NCBI GenBank assembly: GCA_026874595.1
Contig: CM049320.1
Coordinates: 20,407,714-20,471,713, forward strand
DNA length: 64,000 nucleotides
Direction: 5' to 3'
From: Sipunculus nudus
Taxonomy: Eukaryota; Annelida; Sipuncula; Golfingiida; Sipunculidae
Within the stretch, counting starts at the first letter, position 1. Each line of letters begins with the position of its first letter. Shown here piece after piece: positions 24,250 through 36,262 of the stretch. The translations under genes and the position numbers were made by a program. The notes under the pieces were generated by a model. That model was not told the DNA's origin and did not search any database. It was given only the letters and a program-made list of their open reading frames with translations.

Positions 24250-26274
24250 ATCACTAAAATCATTCGACACGCTTTTCCGGTTGCTCATAGTAATTGAGAT
24301 AGATTAAAAAACTAGGGATATTGCAACTGCAGGACGCCTCAACTGATTTTCCACCGAAAACAGAGTTATTTTTTCCAATGAAAGGGCACTTGTGATAAAT
24401 AAGGTTCATAGGAGTTATATGGAAAATCATTGAACGACTCGGGTACCGTTTTGAAATGAGGACAAACATATGACAGCTCAATGTACTGAGCGAGCAGCAG
24501 CTAAAGGGACAAACGTAATTGTGAAAATAAAATGTGGCTTTTGTATTTCACTGAACCTGCATGTTAAAGGACACATACATGTACTACCCCAATAATATAT
24601 CTTTTCTTGTATATATTCACCGTTGTAGTGACCCGTGTAGCTATGTAGTGAAGACTGACTGAACATTTTCATGAAAACACAGCTAGGGGAAAACGGTTGA
24701 GTTATTTGTCAGAAAGGACTTTCATTTACGTTAATACATTGATGTAAGCTAGGAAAATATATGGACATTTTTAAATGGCGCCAAGGCTTTTATGATCACA
24801 AAAGAATCACTCAGTGTGCAATAGACCGAACTGAACTGCCACATTTGTGAATAAAGTGACTAGAAAATGTTCGAGTACAGGCATGTGAACAATTTAGGTG
24901 AAACGTCTAGACGTCGAGCTCAGCTGAATATTAACTTAATATGTAATGAATAAAAGAATATTCAACCCTTATTAGATAAAGTACAAATGAACTTAAGGTT
25001 GTGTGTATTGATGGGGCAGTGGAAAACAGAATATGACTTATACCAGTGCTTATTATATTTACACTTTAACACATATTTAGCCTAAAAAATTTAGGGGCAG
25101 GCAGTCTGCCGCTATGTTCAACCCTCAATCAACCACTGAGTACTCTATTTTAGCATTCGCAATAGAAACTGTTTTTCTGGACATCATAGTTATGCAAAGG
25201 TGAGCGCCATCCATGGTTGGTCTGCCAATTAATCACGGATAAAAGTCAACCTTTCGGTTGTGCGTGGATTGATTGACAAGTCGCCAGTGTTGCACTTTCT
25301 GGGTAATTTCATTAGTATGTACCGATTTCCCGGTCTATATCTGCGAGTTTTATGACAATCAGTTTTGCGACTCGGATCGTGGGCAGCGAGTTTTACGGTT
25401 CATAAAATATATAATCAGCGAAGAACATTAAGACCGCTACTTAAAGAAAACAATTTATTCTGGAAAATTATTAAGTGACATTTCACGGACTTATATTTTG
25501 GTGTGGAACTGTGGGTGTGCGCGCGTCTGTTTGTATATTAAATTATACATACCGATTATTAATAAAAATAAAGTGAAACCTTACAATAACAACCACCTTT
25601 GGGACTGATCAAAATGGTCCCAATTCGGAGATGATCGTATGTCTAAGTTACCCGGATCATATTTTATAGATTTGAATCGTAGATATATGTGTCTACAATA
25701 GTCGTTTCACCAAATTGTGTGACGTGTGTTGTGTAATTTTAACGTATAAACAAAAACTACCTTGAATATATTCTTGACCAAAATTTAATATATTCTTGGT
25801 ATTTTGCTTGCCGACTATCGGATCAATCGGTGATATGAGCAAGAGTTAAGGAATGCAAGGGAACATGATTTAGGTCGTGTATATTTTATAAATGTTTCAT
25901 GCACTAACTATATTAGGATTACATTTTGTGCAGTAAGCAAAGTATATTTCAGCTTTAAATGCAAAAGAAGTCTAGGTTAAGTAAACTGTAATGACATTAA
26001 GGATTAACCAGGCCGTTAAGAGGAGGATTGAACGAGATGATAGTAGAAGACATACTGCAGGTTAGCCAGTCAGGATTGCCGTTTAGCAATTGACATCGTT
26101 ATCTAGGCCAATACTTACAAGTACCGCACAGTATGGTCAGCCATGCGAAACGGCTAGTTAACTATGTGTTGCCCAGTATGAAGCTATCATTTACCCGGCA
26201 GTGACAGTCTTCGAGGCTAGTGACTTAGACTAAATATTACTACAGTACTAAGTGGTAGCATTTACTATTAACTT
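24248..26274. other. Unassigned AT-rich stretch
   Basis: No coding frame of quality. The only recognisable element is the possible transposon end at 25568. Confidence 0.4.
25568..25660. repeat. Possible DNA-transposon terminus, related to 179-300
   Basis: AGTGAAACCTTACAATAACA, then CACCTTTGGGACTGATCAAA and ATGGTCCCAATTCGG: the same general pattern as the element near 179. Confidence 0.3.
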
Positions 26275-26475
26275 AATTTATTTCTAAATGGATTGTATAA
26301 CTGGTTATAATAATATGAGGCACTATTCAAGTCTTCGACTTGTGGCGTTCGGTAGCCTTTGGAGTTCGAGAAAACCATCCGGAAAAAAAACCACCGACCT
26401 TGGACGGGCAACGACAACACACTATCATAGCCACGCCGGGGATCAAACCAGGATGGCCAGAATTTAACAGGCTTT
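26275..26475. repeat. SINE-like interspersed repeat, copy 1
   Basis: Begins near AAATGGATTGTATAACTGGTT and ends with gccggggatcaaaccaggat, a reversed B-box-like word. Shared with copies at 38455 and 56135. Confidence 0.5.
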
Positions 26476-26653
26476 ATCGACCTTGAAACCAGAAAATATG
26501 CTGATAACTAATTCCTCAGGGTTGGGCGCAATGCTGAGTTATTTTTCATTAAAATAAGACCGCAAAACAATATGAGATAAAGGGATTGGGAGGATTGAAA
26601 ATCACAAAAAAAATATTCCACTTGTTTGTCACAAAGCTTCCTAAAAAACATAA

Positions 26654-26658
<5 letters not shown>

Positions 26659-26703
<45 letters not shown>
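26659..26703. repeat. (TA)n microsatellite
   Basis: TA tract; gives spurious YIYIYI frames on both strands. Confidence 0.95.
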
Positions 26704-26706
<3 letters not shown>

Positions 26707-27040
26707 CATATTCATTTTGGTTTTGTTTGCTTTCTTTAGACAATATGAAACCAAATATCGTCTTTAAAAGTACGACTAAATTAGGTACTTGATATCCTTC
26801 GACTGGCATATGCTTATAATTGGCTGGCAAACGGGCTACAAAAGAAATATTTCTATAGATTCCCAGGTGTGGATAAGCTGAACATCTAGGGTGTCCATGG
26901 TCGTTAAAGACCACTCAACAATATTATTCAAGTTTCCGTAAACCATCAAACGGTACAGAAAAGTTGTGATTCATAATCACGTTATAGCCATTACGAATTC
27001 TTCTGACCTTTTTTGAAAGAAAGCCAGAGGTCAGAAACCT

Positions 27041-27358
27041 TTGATATGGTTTCGTAAAGAGATAATTAGGGGATTAATTGGTATACGAGACGGATTCCTC
27101 TCCAGCGATCAGGCAGTGAAGGATAGTGAAAGTGAAATTGAGCTCGATCGCTCCGGTTTCACGCCAAAAAGTATATCGCCTATGAGCGAATTAGATTGTC
27201 TGGTTCACCGCATTTATCGGAACCTATTCCTCCAACATCAGCCATCATACCCTACCAAAGATTGCGTGGTATGTACACGTAAAAACAGAGGAAAGAGTTA
27301 CGGTGCCAGTGTAAAGCTGTCCGAAGAAACCGGGCTTGTGTGTATATCCGTGATTTGA
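27041..27358 (+). pseudogene. Possible transposase C-terminal fragment (piggyBac-like), uncertain
   Basis: An open frame of 105 codons without low-complexity sequence. Near its end it reads YPTKDCVVCTRKNRGKSYGA, recalling the CxxC ribbon that ends piggyBac-type transposases, but the following cysteines are missing. The frame has no clear splice sites. It may equally be chance. Confidence 0.2.
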
Positions 27359-27521
27359 GATCAACCACACATAGGCGGACATTTAGTGACTCTATTAGTA
27401 CGACTTAAGTGATGTGAATGTGTGTAATGAACAAGATGTAGACAAAGTAATATACTTTTATAGTAACTCATATACTGTATTAAATGCATACACATATGGT
27501 ATTTTGTGATATTCTTTATTT

Positions 27522-27549
27522 CTCTCTCCCTCTCTCTCTCTCTCTCTGT

Positions 27550-27622
<73 letters not shown>
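27522..27622. repeat. Compound (TC)n and (TA)n microsatellite
   Basis: TC/CT tracts from 27522 to about 27573, then TA/CA to 27622. Confidence 0.95.
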
Positions 27623-27624
<2 letters not shown>

Positions 27625-29459
27625 TATGTGCATTATGGTATTACACAGACACATCTACATAGGTGTATTGGACAAGCTTGGTATTATTTTACGATCTCTC
27701 TCTCACTTTCCCTCTCTCCAGCTAACATTTCTGTATTCTTGAATTAAATACATACAGATGTTTCAGATCTGTGTTATATATATTTTATTGCGTTTCATAT
27801 ATATTATTGTATCATTGTATTTTATGTATTTATAAGAGTAGCTCGGTATTACTTACTATGGGTTTGGTTATATACATTTGTATGATTTTATTATATATAT
27901 TCTTTGGATTAGCTAGGTATCACTCATTATGTCAATAAACGTGACTATACTCATCTATGACTTTCCTCAATCTTCTCATATTTGTCCACACGTCTGTGAG
28001 AATAAGACTTTCCTGTTCCATGGGCCACTGTGCTAATTGAGTCCTAGTTCAAGTCCAAGAGTAACACCTTCCGGGATTTATGTCCCTGGCGATCATACCT
28101 TCTTATCAGGGAGTTTGCGCCCACCCATCTGTCAGACCGACCTTCCTGGGACAGTTGATGACCGGTCTGTGACCAGGGCACTTGGGGTATATTTTGATCG
28201 GCAGTGAATGTGTTAAACCATGGATTAATAGGGTCCCAAAAATATTGTTCTAATTCGAAACAAATGAAGCCAAGTCCCTGTACAAACGTAAGCGGACACC
28301 CTCAACTATGTATGATTATTGCTCGCCAAACTCATTCAGCAGGTTGTGCTACAAACCATGTTTTAACTTCAACGTCAGTCTGATCATATCTAAATCTATC
28401 AATCTTTTTAATTATATTTTTTTAATGTTTACAGCTCAGAGCGGATCCCTTTATTTATGTTACGTGAAACTGCAATGGAACAAAATGTTGTTCTGTTATC
28501 TTTCTTTAGTGCCTGTTTGATCACACGATTGACACACACAAATTGTTCAACAATATGTAAATACTTTCAAATGCTTAATAATCTCTATGACTTGAATAAC
28601 TATTACACTTTCTCCGTCTAGTATTTTGGACTAATCATTGCAATCGGGAAATAAATGAACTTTTTGAAAAGATAGAAACGGTTGAAGAAAAAGCAGATCT
28701 AATTTGAAAGACTGAGGGGAGCACTTTAGTTGTAAGCCTTTATTTTGAATAAACAATGTACTTTTTTGTTATTGTCTAAAATACTGGTAGGTACGATAAA
28801 CATGATTGTCCTGGTTGTAGATATTTTTATCAATATTATTGGTAAACGGTAGCGTTAACAAATACTTTTTATGCTAGTTGATCCTTATAATAAACTTTTA
28901 AACTTGCTTTTCGTTTCTTAACCTCTCCACAGATCTCCACAAATCCTATATTTAAGTAACTTCAAAAGGTAACTTTTCTTTTCAGGATATCCACCTCACA
29001 TTCATGACTATGGCTCTATGCACTTGAAAAGAAAATAAAAAAAAGCCAATTTGTATTGACGAAAAAAAACTCATGATTCTGTATATGAAGGTTTACAAGT
29101 AAACTGAAGAATAATCACATAAACACAATGATAATGTACATGTAAACTCTTGCATACAAATTAATTTCTTTTTATTTAAAGCTTATGGTTTCTCTCAAAA
29201 TTTCTGTTATAGGTTTCGATTATATGTATTCCACACTACATTTTTACACATTTCAAAACGAAATGCACCTCTTTGCAATTTGTCTTGCATATGACCACTA
29301 CTTGGTCTAAACCCGTCTGTTGTTTCTGTGTATCAATGCAAATATATTTAACGTATTGAACAAATCATGAACCTAAATCTATCGCACACTCACAATCGTT
29401 GTATTTAATGTAATTAATATTGCACCGAATTTAACTTCCGAATCTGCAAAAAAACTTAT
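27623..29459. other. Unassigned stretch
   Basis: Short frames only. 28000-28210 is more GC-rich than its surroundings and may be an old repeat, but I do not recognise it. Confidence 0.35.
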
Positions 29460-30570
29460 GGCAATAAAGCAACACCGGTGATTAGAAATATTTTGCATAT
29501 ATGCGGGGAACTGTCAGCTTTCCAGAATTATCCCTTGGATCCTGTGCGTACGAGACCTGCTCGATAGCAAGTGACTGTCATTGCCACCCAGGGGGCTTTG
29601 AATTTGCGGTCGCAATTGCTGGAACTATTGACGTAGTGAATGTCTTTGCTGTCAGAGGTTGCTAGGACAGGACCACTCAAAGCAATATTCGCGGTAATTT
29701 ACTGTCTCAAAGTAGCAAACAGATCTGCTAGATAGCAAATGCCATGGTTCATATTATGCTGCGATCGCAATGCGCAATATGCGCGGTAGCAAACAGACCT
29801 CCATGGTAGCGAGTTGCTGTCACCTGCTACCCATGTGGGCTAGGATTTTGCGATCGTAATTTCTGCAAAAATGGACGTAGTGCAAGTATTTGTTGTAAAA
29901 GGTCGCTCGGACGGGACAGTCATCAGCAATATGCGTGGGAGCAATTTATGGTGGCAAAGTAACACACAGTCCTGCCCGGTAGCGGGTGCCATGGACCATA
30001 TTTATTTGCGATTGCAATGCGCAGTGTACCCGGTAGCAAATCAGACCTGCGCGGTAGCAAGTACCAAATGGAGGCTATCACTTACGATCGCAAATGTTGC
30101 TACTATCGATTGGGAATAAAGCAACACTTATATTAAGGATACATTGCATATATGCCATATATGGGAACTCGGTTTTACAGATTTATCCCTGGGATACTTT
30201 GCTACCATAGCGCATAGCCCGGCACAACGGGCACTCTGCATCCACTCGTCTTGCTAATATTATGCTCTCAGCGGCTGATGAGCGCAAAGTGCGCGGCAGC
30301 AAATAGCAATCGCACAGTAGCATTTGCTACCCTTGCGCATAGCTCGCCACATCGCTCACTGCGCATCCACTGGACTTGCTACCATCAGACACAGACCGGC
30401 TGATATGCGCAAAGTGCGCGTAAGCAAGATCAGACCTGCACGGTAGCAAGTGGCTGTCATTGCTACCCATGGAGACTTTGAATTCGCATCTCAATTTCTG
30501 CTACTATTGACGTAGTGTAAGTCCTTTATGCCAGCGGTCGCTATGCCAGAGGTACGCTTGATATGCGCCG
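29460..30570. repeat. Complex GC-richer repeat with GATCGCAAT and CGGTAGCAA words
   Basis: Landmarks repeat: GACGTAGTG at about 29631, 29873 and 30511; the GGTAGCAAGTGACTGTCATTGC-like word at about 29565, 29807 and 30438; and AATAAAGCAACAC followed by TTGCATATATGC at about 29463 and 30114. This suggests a higher-order unit of about 650 bp built from subunits of about 240 bp. A frame at 29871-30119 inside it is not credible as a gene. Confidence 0.65.
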
Positions 30571-31989
30571 TAGAATCACAATTTTTATGGTTATGATGAG
30601 AATGCTACATTCTTGAACAAGGTTTAAGTGTATTTTTTAAACAAAGATTTTGGTTATTAAATGAGTTAAGTTAATGGTTTTCATATTTATGAATGTTTGA
30701 AAGCGAGAATTGTCTCGCTTAGCGTCGACGTAAGCGTAAAAAATTAATAGAAAATTCGTAAAATGCTCATGACTCAATCACTTGTCATGCTTTTAAATCA
30801 GTAATTTAATATGCTACAGAGCTCTGCTCGTCTTCGTTGTGTGGAAGGTCTATCCAATCTTGTCTGATCGAATTTCGTCCCGAAACGAATAAGAAACAAG
30901 AAACGAATATGCAATGGTATTGTTTAAATATATCTGCTTGACAGTGCTGGTGACTATGTCACGATAGGATCGTGTTTGTTGGCAAAACGGCACGAAGACT
31001 GTAGTCGAACATTCCATGATTACTAATATCCACTCTGCAAAGTGTTCGCAGCTATTACTGATCAAAATTGTACATTGTAGCAGTCCGGAATCGAAACAAA
31101 AGCCTTCCAATCACTTGCAAAAGATAACAAGATAAGGATCAAGGGAGAAATCAAGGGCCGGCAATAAAACACATATCACAGGCATAAGGCCAAAAGAAGT
31201 CACTGGTATGCTGATATAAAAAACACAGGGCCTCATCTCTGGCTGCCGTAATAACATGTTCATTACTCTTTATCTTGGCCTACTTAATATGTCCGCTGCT
31301 AACCTTCTATACTTTTCCCTGCCTTCTCAAAGTCAAATTACATTATGTGTCTATCATAGCCTTTTTTTCCAGTTTCCTTATTTGGCACGTTGACATCTTG
31401 ACAGAAGGCTAAAGAGTGTAATGCATATTCCGATGAATATTCATATGGTATGGATTTCTGGCCATCTTATGTCAGCAGGACCCTTGGGATATAGACTTCC
31501 ATCAGCAAAAGATAACCAGTTTATCAGGGTATTTAATATTTAGATTACCAGTTGGATATATTGAATATCCTTTGTCAAGGCTATTGAATTCTCATGAAGG
31601 GGCCGACCATAGTGTTTAATTTCTGGACACTATTAGAATAAGGGGAAAAACCCGTACTCATAGTGACTTGTTTATAGAAAAAGTTCAAGCAGTTTCTTAT
31701 CGATATATTTTTCCTTCAACACGTGAAGTGTCCTCTGAGCTTACTTACCTTTATATATGTATTCCGAGACAGATTCAGATCGCTTGTCTTGAACCTTTCC
31801 AAAGAAACGGTCTTAAGATAAACGACGCTCTACTTTACATGTATTAATTTACAATATTTTACACTACAACCTTTATTTTCAAGCTATATTAACCACGGGC
31901 ATTTGTTAACAAAACAAAATAAAAACATAGTTTTTTTTAAAAAGTTATATTGACAGTGAAGAGCAACATATGATACGCACAAAATTCAA
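30571..31989. other. Unassigned stretch before duplicated block 1
   Basis: Contains a small perfect hairpin AAGCGAGA-ATTG-TCTCGCTT at about 30701-30720. Nothing else identified. Confidence 0.4.
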
Positions 31990-32239
31990 TTAGGTATAAT
32001 ATTTCTTGGCCGGAATTCAGTCTATTTCCAGCCTTCGAAAATCAATATTCAATAAGCTACATAATAAAAATAAACCACATAAATATACATAATAAATAAA
32101 CAGTGTACACATAAATGTCGTATTTTACTCGTCCGTTTCATTATTCACTTTCTAATCACATGCAGGGTATATCAGCCTTCTGATGTTTTACATTGTTTCT
32201 AGGTATTCGTTCAAGAAAAACCTGTGATCACTTCAAAGC

Positions 32240-33752
32240 TTAAACATTTACCATGTTAAGAGAATGAAGGCTCACTGCCTCTCCAGGAGGCTGTAAGATA
32301 CGGATATTGATCGTAGACTTCATTCGCTCAGAGTTGTGAAAGTCCGAGTAACAAGAGAATCCACAGTGTGTGTGCTCTCCATCCAAACGGTTCTCTAAGC
32401 GACAAAGCCGGTAAAGGACTCCTCTTCCCTCTTCTTCAGCAGATAATGGCCAGAAAACATAGACATGGTCACATCCAGTGTCTCTTACAGACACATTCAC
32501 AAAGAGGTCGGGCAGAGGGAAAAGGTAGTCAAGATGAACACGGATTATTCCAGGAGGAAAAAAAGGTGCCTGGACAAATGTACCAGCCATGCTACCCTCA
32601 GGAAACCTGGGATCTCTTTCAGTCACTTTAATGATTGGACCTGAAAAAAAATCGTGTGAACTTCAGACAAAATAGATTTGCAATATCCTTAAATACCGCA
32701 TGGATTGGCATAAGGACATGATCGGAACATAAATTTGCCACGACAAATTTAATAATAAACACGTTTCGTAATAAAAAGTAATAAAATAGCAAATAGTTGA
32801 TTATAAAATACTTAATAACCTCGTTTGATGTGAACCAAAATGGCATTGGTTCTTCGCTCTACTCGGTTGTTGGTCACGGTATACCCTAAAGGGAGGTTAG
32901 AGTCATAGACAAGCTGAACATGAGAAGGTTCAGTCTTTAAGCCACAGCAGTCTCCAGTTGTCCGTGGAATGATATCGGTACCACCAGCATCGATGCCGTG
33001 AACTCCAACCACCTGACCGACACGGGCCTCGTATCTCTCATTTTCGGGTATTGTGAACACCTTTAAACATATATGAACCAGACTAACAGTGCTGCAATGG
33101 TAGGTATAATCTACGCTCTTTCAAGACACATATAAATATTGTAACTAGTAGTATATCTGACGGATACTTGTTTTATTGTACAGTAGTTACTTTTAACATC
33201 ATGAAGAAATTATTATATACATATTTAATTTTTTTTTTATAAAAAAAGTAAATTACATATTGTTAATAGACTTTTACAATTACGTAAGCTTTACACATTT
33301 TGATGATCTATGGATCTATCAGATAATTCTACATTATGTCACTTGATAAAATAAAATAAAATCTTAAGGATTTTAACTTTGTTACGAATCACTTGTATGT
33401 CTAACAAAGGTCGTTGGTATAACATTATAGAGGCTTTTATTTGTTCGAGTGATCGCCTATATGATGTACAGATTGTTAAGGCAAGTTAATATAAAAAATG
33501 ATAACCATTGGTGCAAATTGCATGAGAGTACTGGAACGCAAGATTCGACCCAAGCTACCTTATTAACTCTAGCTGGCTCTTGATGACTAAAACTTCCATA
33601 AATATAGGGATAAATAGACAAAGTATATAATTATTTTGACACGAACATCATATATTACAATTTTACAAAAAAATGAATCCATATCTATTTTGAAAAAGAG
33701 GGTAGAGAGAAATATTTTATTTAACATAAAGTAATTCTCTCTTATATATATG

Positions 33753-33805
<53 letters not shown>

Positions 33806-36105
33806 ATACAACATATAATTTGTTTTTGTCAGGAGACTTGTGTTTGTATAGTATAAATTATCCAGGCTTTGATGGATATTTCCACAACACTCAATATAAT
33901 TACTTAACGTTTTAACAATAGATTATATTGCTCGAATTCATTCTAGACAGTGATGGGAATAGAGAATCATAGAGTTAAATCATTAAAGTCATATAAACAG
34001 TCATATTTATGGTAGAGCTGTTAATTTAGTTGACAATTCAATTGTTTGATAATTAATGCTTATTTTTAATAACTTGAAAATACCTTGCACCACTATTTGA
34101 CAGATAGTATAAATATATAACATTTTTTTGTAATAATTAAGTAAATAAAAAAAAGTCTCATTCAAAATTGGTAATAAAGTAATGTCACTTAAAAGTAATA
34201 GATGAGAAACTGTGGCAATAGTAAATTAGTAATAGCAATAGCAAAATAATAAAATAAAACTAAAAGTAATGTTTACATAAAAAAATTGAACTAAACCCAA
34301 CCCTGATGAGTATGTTCACATTTTTGTTCAGACTAAACATCCAGGAGGCAACATGAGCAGTGAACTGTATACACTAAACAAATATCTAACAATGTGTAAT
34401 GATTTTGGAAAGACCCATGCTCAAATTTTATAGAGTGCATTCACCACTGTGTGATGCATTTTTGTTATCAGATTTTTCATATGTGTGTTTATTGAAAATA
34501 AACAATGTAATACCATGCAAAAATGCAAAAGTAATTCAAATTACTTCAAAAGGTATTTGTAATTGTAATCGATTACTTTTTAGAAAACACCAAAGTAATT
34601 GTAATTGTAATCGATTATTTTTAAAAGTAATTGTATTTGTAATCGATTATTTTAAAAGTATTTGGACCCAACCCTGATAGAGACAATACTTCTCCTGTGA
34701 TTTACTTTATACAGAATATTAAGATTCATGAACACTCGAGGATAATGAAATGAATACCTACCTGGTGGCCCACTGAGGTGACAGTGATATATGTTTTGTT
34801 GTACAGACGGTATCTGTCTTGTCCAAGGTTATCCCACAGGCTTAATACTGTCTTCCCTGTCTTTTTCGCAACGAACTCCCAGGCTACGACTGTGCCGGAC
34901 ACATTAATACCAACAGCGGGGAGAATGTTCAGACAGTTGCCTTGTGTCTCTGGCAAATCCCTTGCAGCGCTACCTGACTTGTAAACAACTGTATAAAAAG
35001 GGTAGAGTTATAAGTAGGAATTACGATTTACTGGTATCGTGACAATGGAGGCCGAAATAATATGTATTGAGCAAACCGTCGTTTATGAACCAAGGTCATG
35101 AAGGACACGTTTCGTGACTCTTTTCTTCGGAGCACGTTTCATCGGTGTCTCGACGCAATGGTTACTAGCACAACAGGTCGTGATAATTTTCCCAGAAAAG
35201 ACACCGTAGAGACCGTTTAAACCATAAGACCGGGATATATGGCTTCTGATTCCTTCATTAATATTTCTTAAACTACTTAAATGGTAACCGAAAAGGTTCG
35301 ATCTTACCTACCGAACCCCCTTTGCCCACTCTTAAATAGGTTAATATTATTAGATAATGGCGTTAATGAATATATATAACCCTTAGGTACTAAGGACAAG
35401 TAACAGAAATCAACTTTTTTATTTTGTAATCATTCATTAATTAGAAACGTATAATTTACATAGCAATTCTCAAATTCTACCAACTTGAATTTGTTATTAC
35501 GTCGATAGATTCTTGCATTATTTAAAAAAGTATGCAGTTTTGGTTTTCACTAAACAACAAATACAACCACAAATAAGAAATAAAGTCACAAAGAGGTATG
35601 AAAAAAGATGTCATGCAATGCATATATGTGTGTGAATGCATTTGAAATGTTACGTCCAACCATCCAATATTGCTCCTCTACATTACATGACAATCATATG
35701 CTGTTAGGCGTTTTATAGACGCCGAATAACATGACTTCTTGCATCACATACAGAAGTAGCAGTTAAATAACCAAATGGCGGCACATTCTTGCCTTAGGGT
35801 GTCGGACCCTTCGAATTTATATGATTTATAAGACACTGAGTTTGCAAATGTTTGAATTTTTTCACAAGCCCAACTAATGAATTCTCTCCGAAAACGCGTT
35901 GACATTGATAATAAAGCAAATGTTGTTTCATGAAGCAGTCACACATTTCCGGATAAATAAAACAAATATAATATCTAATTGAATAGAACAAACAGTTATT
36001 ACAGTAAAACACAATTAATTGTGTGAGTTTTGTATGAAATTCACCTTCCAATGAGTTCGACATATGTATTGCCATGATCACACTCAACAATTCCAGACTC
36101 TTCAT
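32240..36105 (-). CDS. Unnamed secreted two-module protein, copy B (4 exons, 309 aa, intact)
   Basis: Exons in transcript order: 36105..36045, 34988..34762, 33060..32820, 32640..32240. Lengths 61, 227, 241 and 401 nt equal those of copy A exactly, with the same phases, although protein identity is only moderate. The signal peptide starts MKSLELLSVIMAIHMSNS. The first module keeps NVSGTVVAWEFVAKKTGKTV and RYRLYNKTYITVTSVG. Exon 3 keeps VFTIPENERYEARVGQVVGV, IIPRTTGDCCGL and YTVTNN. Exon 4 keeps FPLPDLFVNVSVRDTGC, VYVFWPLS and CGFSC. Sequons NVS, NKT and NVS are shared with copy A. Seven cysteines in exons 2-4 (one, two, four) suggest disulfides, with one possibly unpaired. Intron 2 is about 1.7 kb, longer than in copies C and D, and holds a repeat-rich insertion. 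The function is unknown; the secreted assignment is an inference from the signal peptide and sequons. Confidence 0.85.
33745..33812. repeat. (TA)n microsatellite in intron 2 of copy B
   Basis: TA tracts with short interruptions. Confidence 0.95.
33948..34676. mobile_element. Possible hAT-like non-autonomous element in intron 2 of copy B
   Basis: CAGTGATGGG at 33948 and CCCAACCCTG ending at 34676 are imperfect inverted termini (8 of 10), similar to hAT-type ends. A second CCCAACCCTG ends at 34305. The inner right part (34530-34665) has three copies of a TAATCGATTA-containing unit. Eight-base target duplications are not convincing. Copies C and D have much shorter introns here, which fits an insertion. 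Confidence 0.35.
34530..34665. repeat. TAATCGATTA-containing tandem repeat
   Basis: Three units AGTAATTGTAATTGTAATCGATTA, the second and third almost adjacent. Lies in intron 2 of copy B. Confidence 0.7.
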
Positions 36106-36249
36106 TCTGATGGCGAAGTTGCTTGTTAAGTCCAAGCCAACGGGTTTTTACACTGACACTGGCAGGTAGTGCAATTGCTTTTGTCGTAACTACGGCAATA
36201 GGAAATCCATTGTCATTTTAATGAATTGACGCAACTGCATCTACCCATC

Positions 36250-36262
36250 GTCATGAAATGAC
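36250..36262 (-). promoter_or_regulatory. Conserved upstream dyad GTCATGAAATGAC (copy B)
   Basis: About 145 bp upstream of the copy B start codon. The word and its flank (gggattttctcaggggaatt on the + strand) are shared with copy D. GTCA/TGAC half sites resemble bZIP-type binding half sites. That is a sequence resemblance only. Confidence 0.4.

Noticed and set aside
26549..26914. 121-codon - strand frame
   Set aside because: Held open by a (TA)n tract; flanks have no recognisable domain.
27361..27747. Several overlapping frames on both strands
   Set aside because: Produced by (TC)n and (TA)n tracts.
29871..30119. 82-codon frame in GC-richer DNA
   Set aside because: Lies inside the complex repeat and is not preserved between repeat units.
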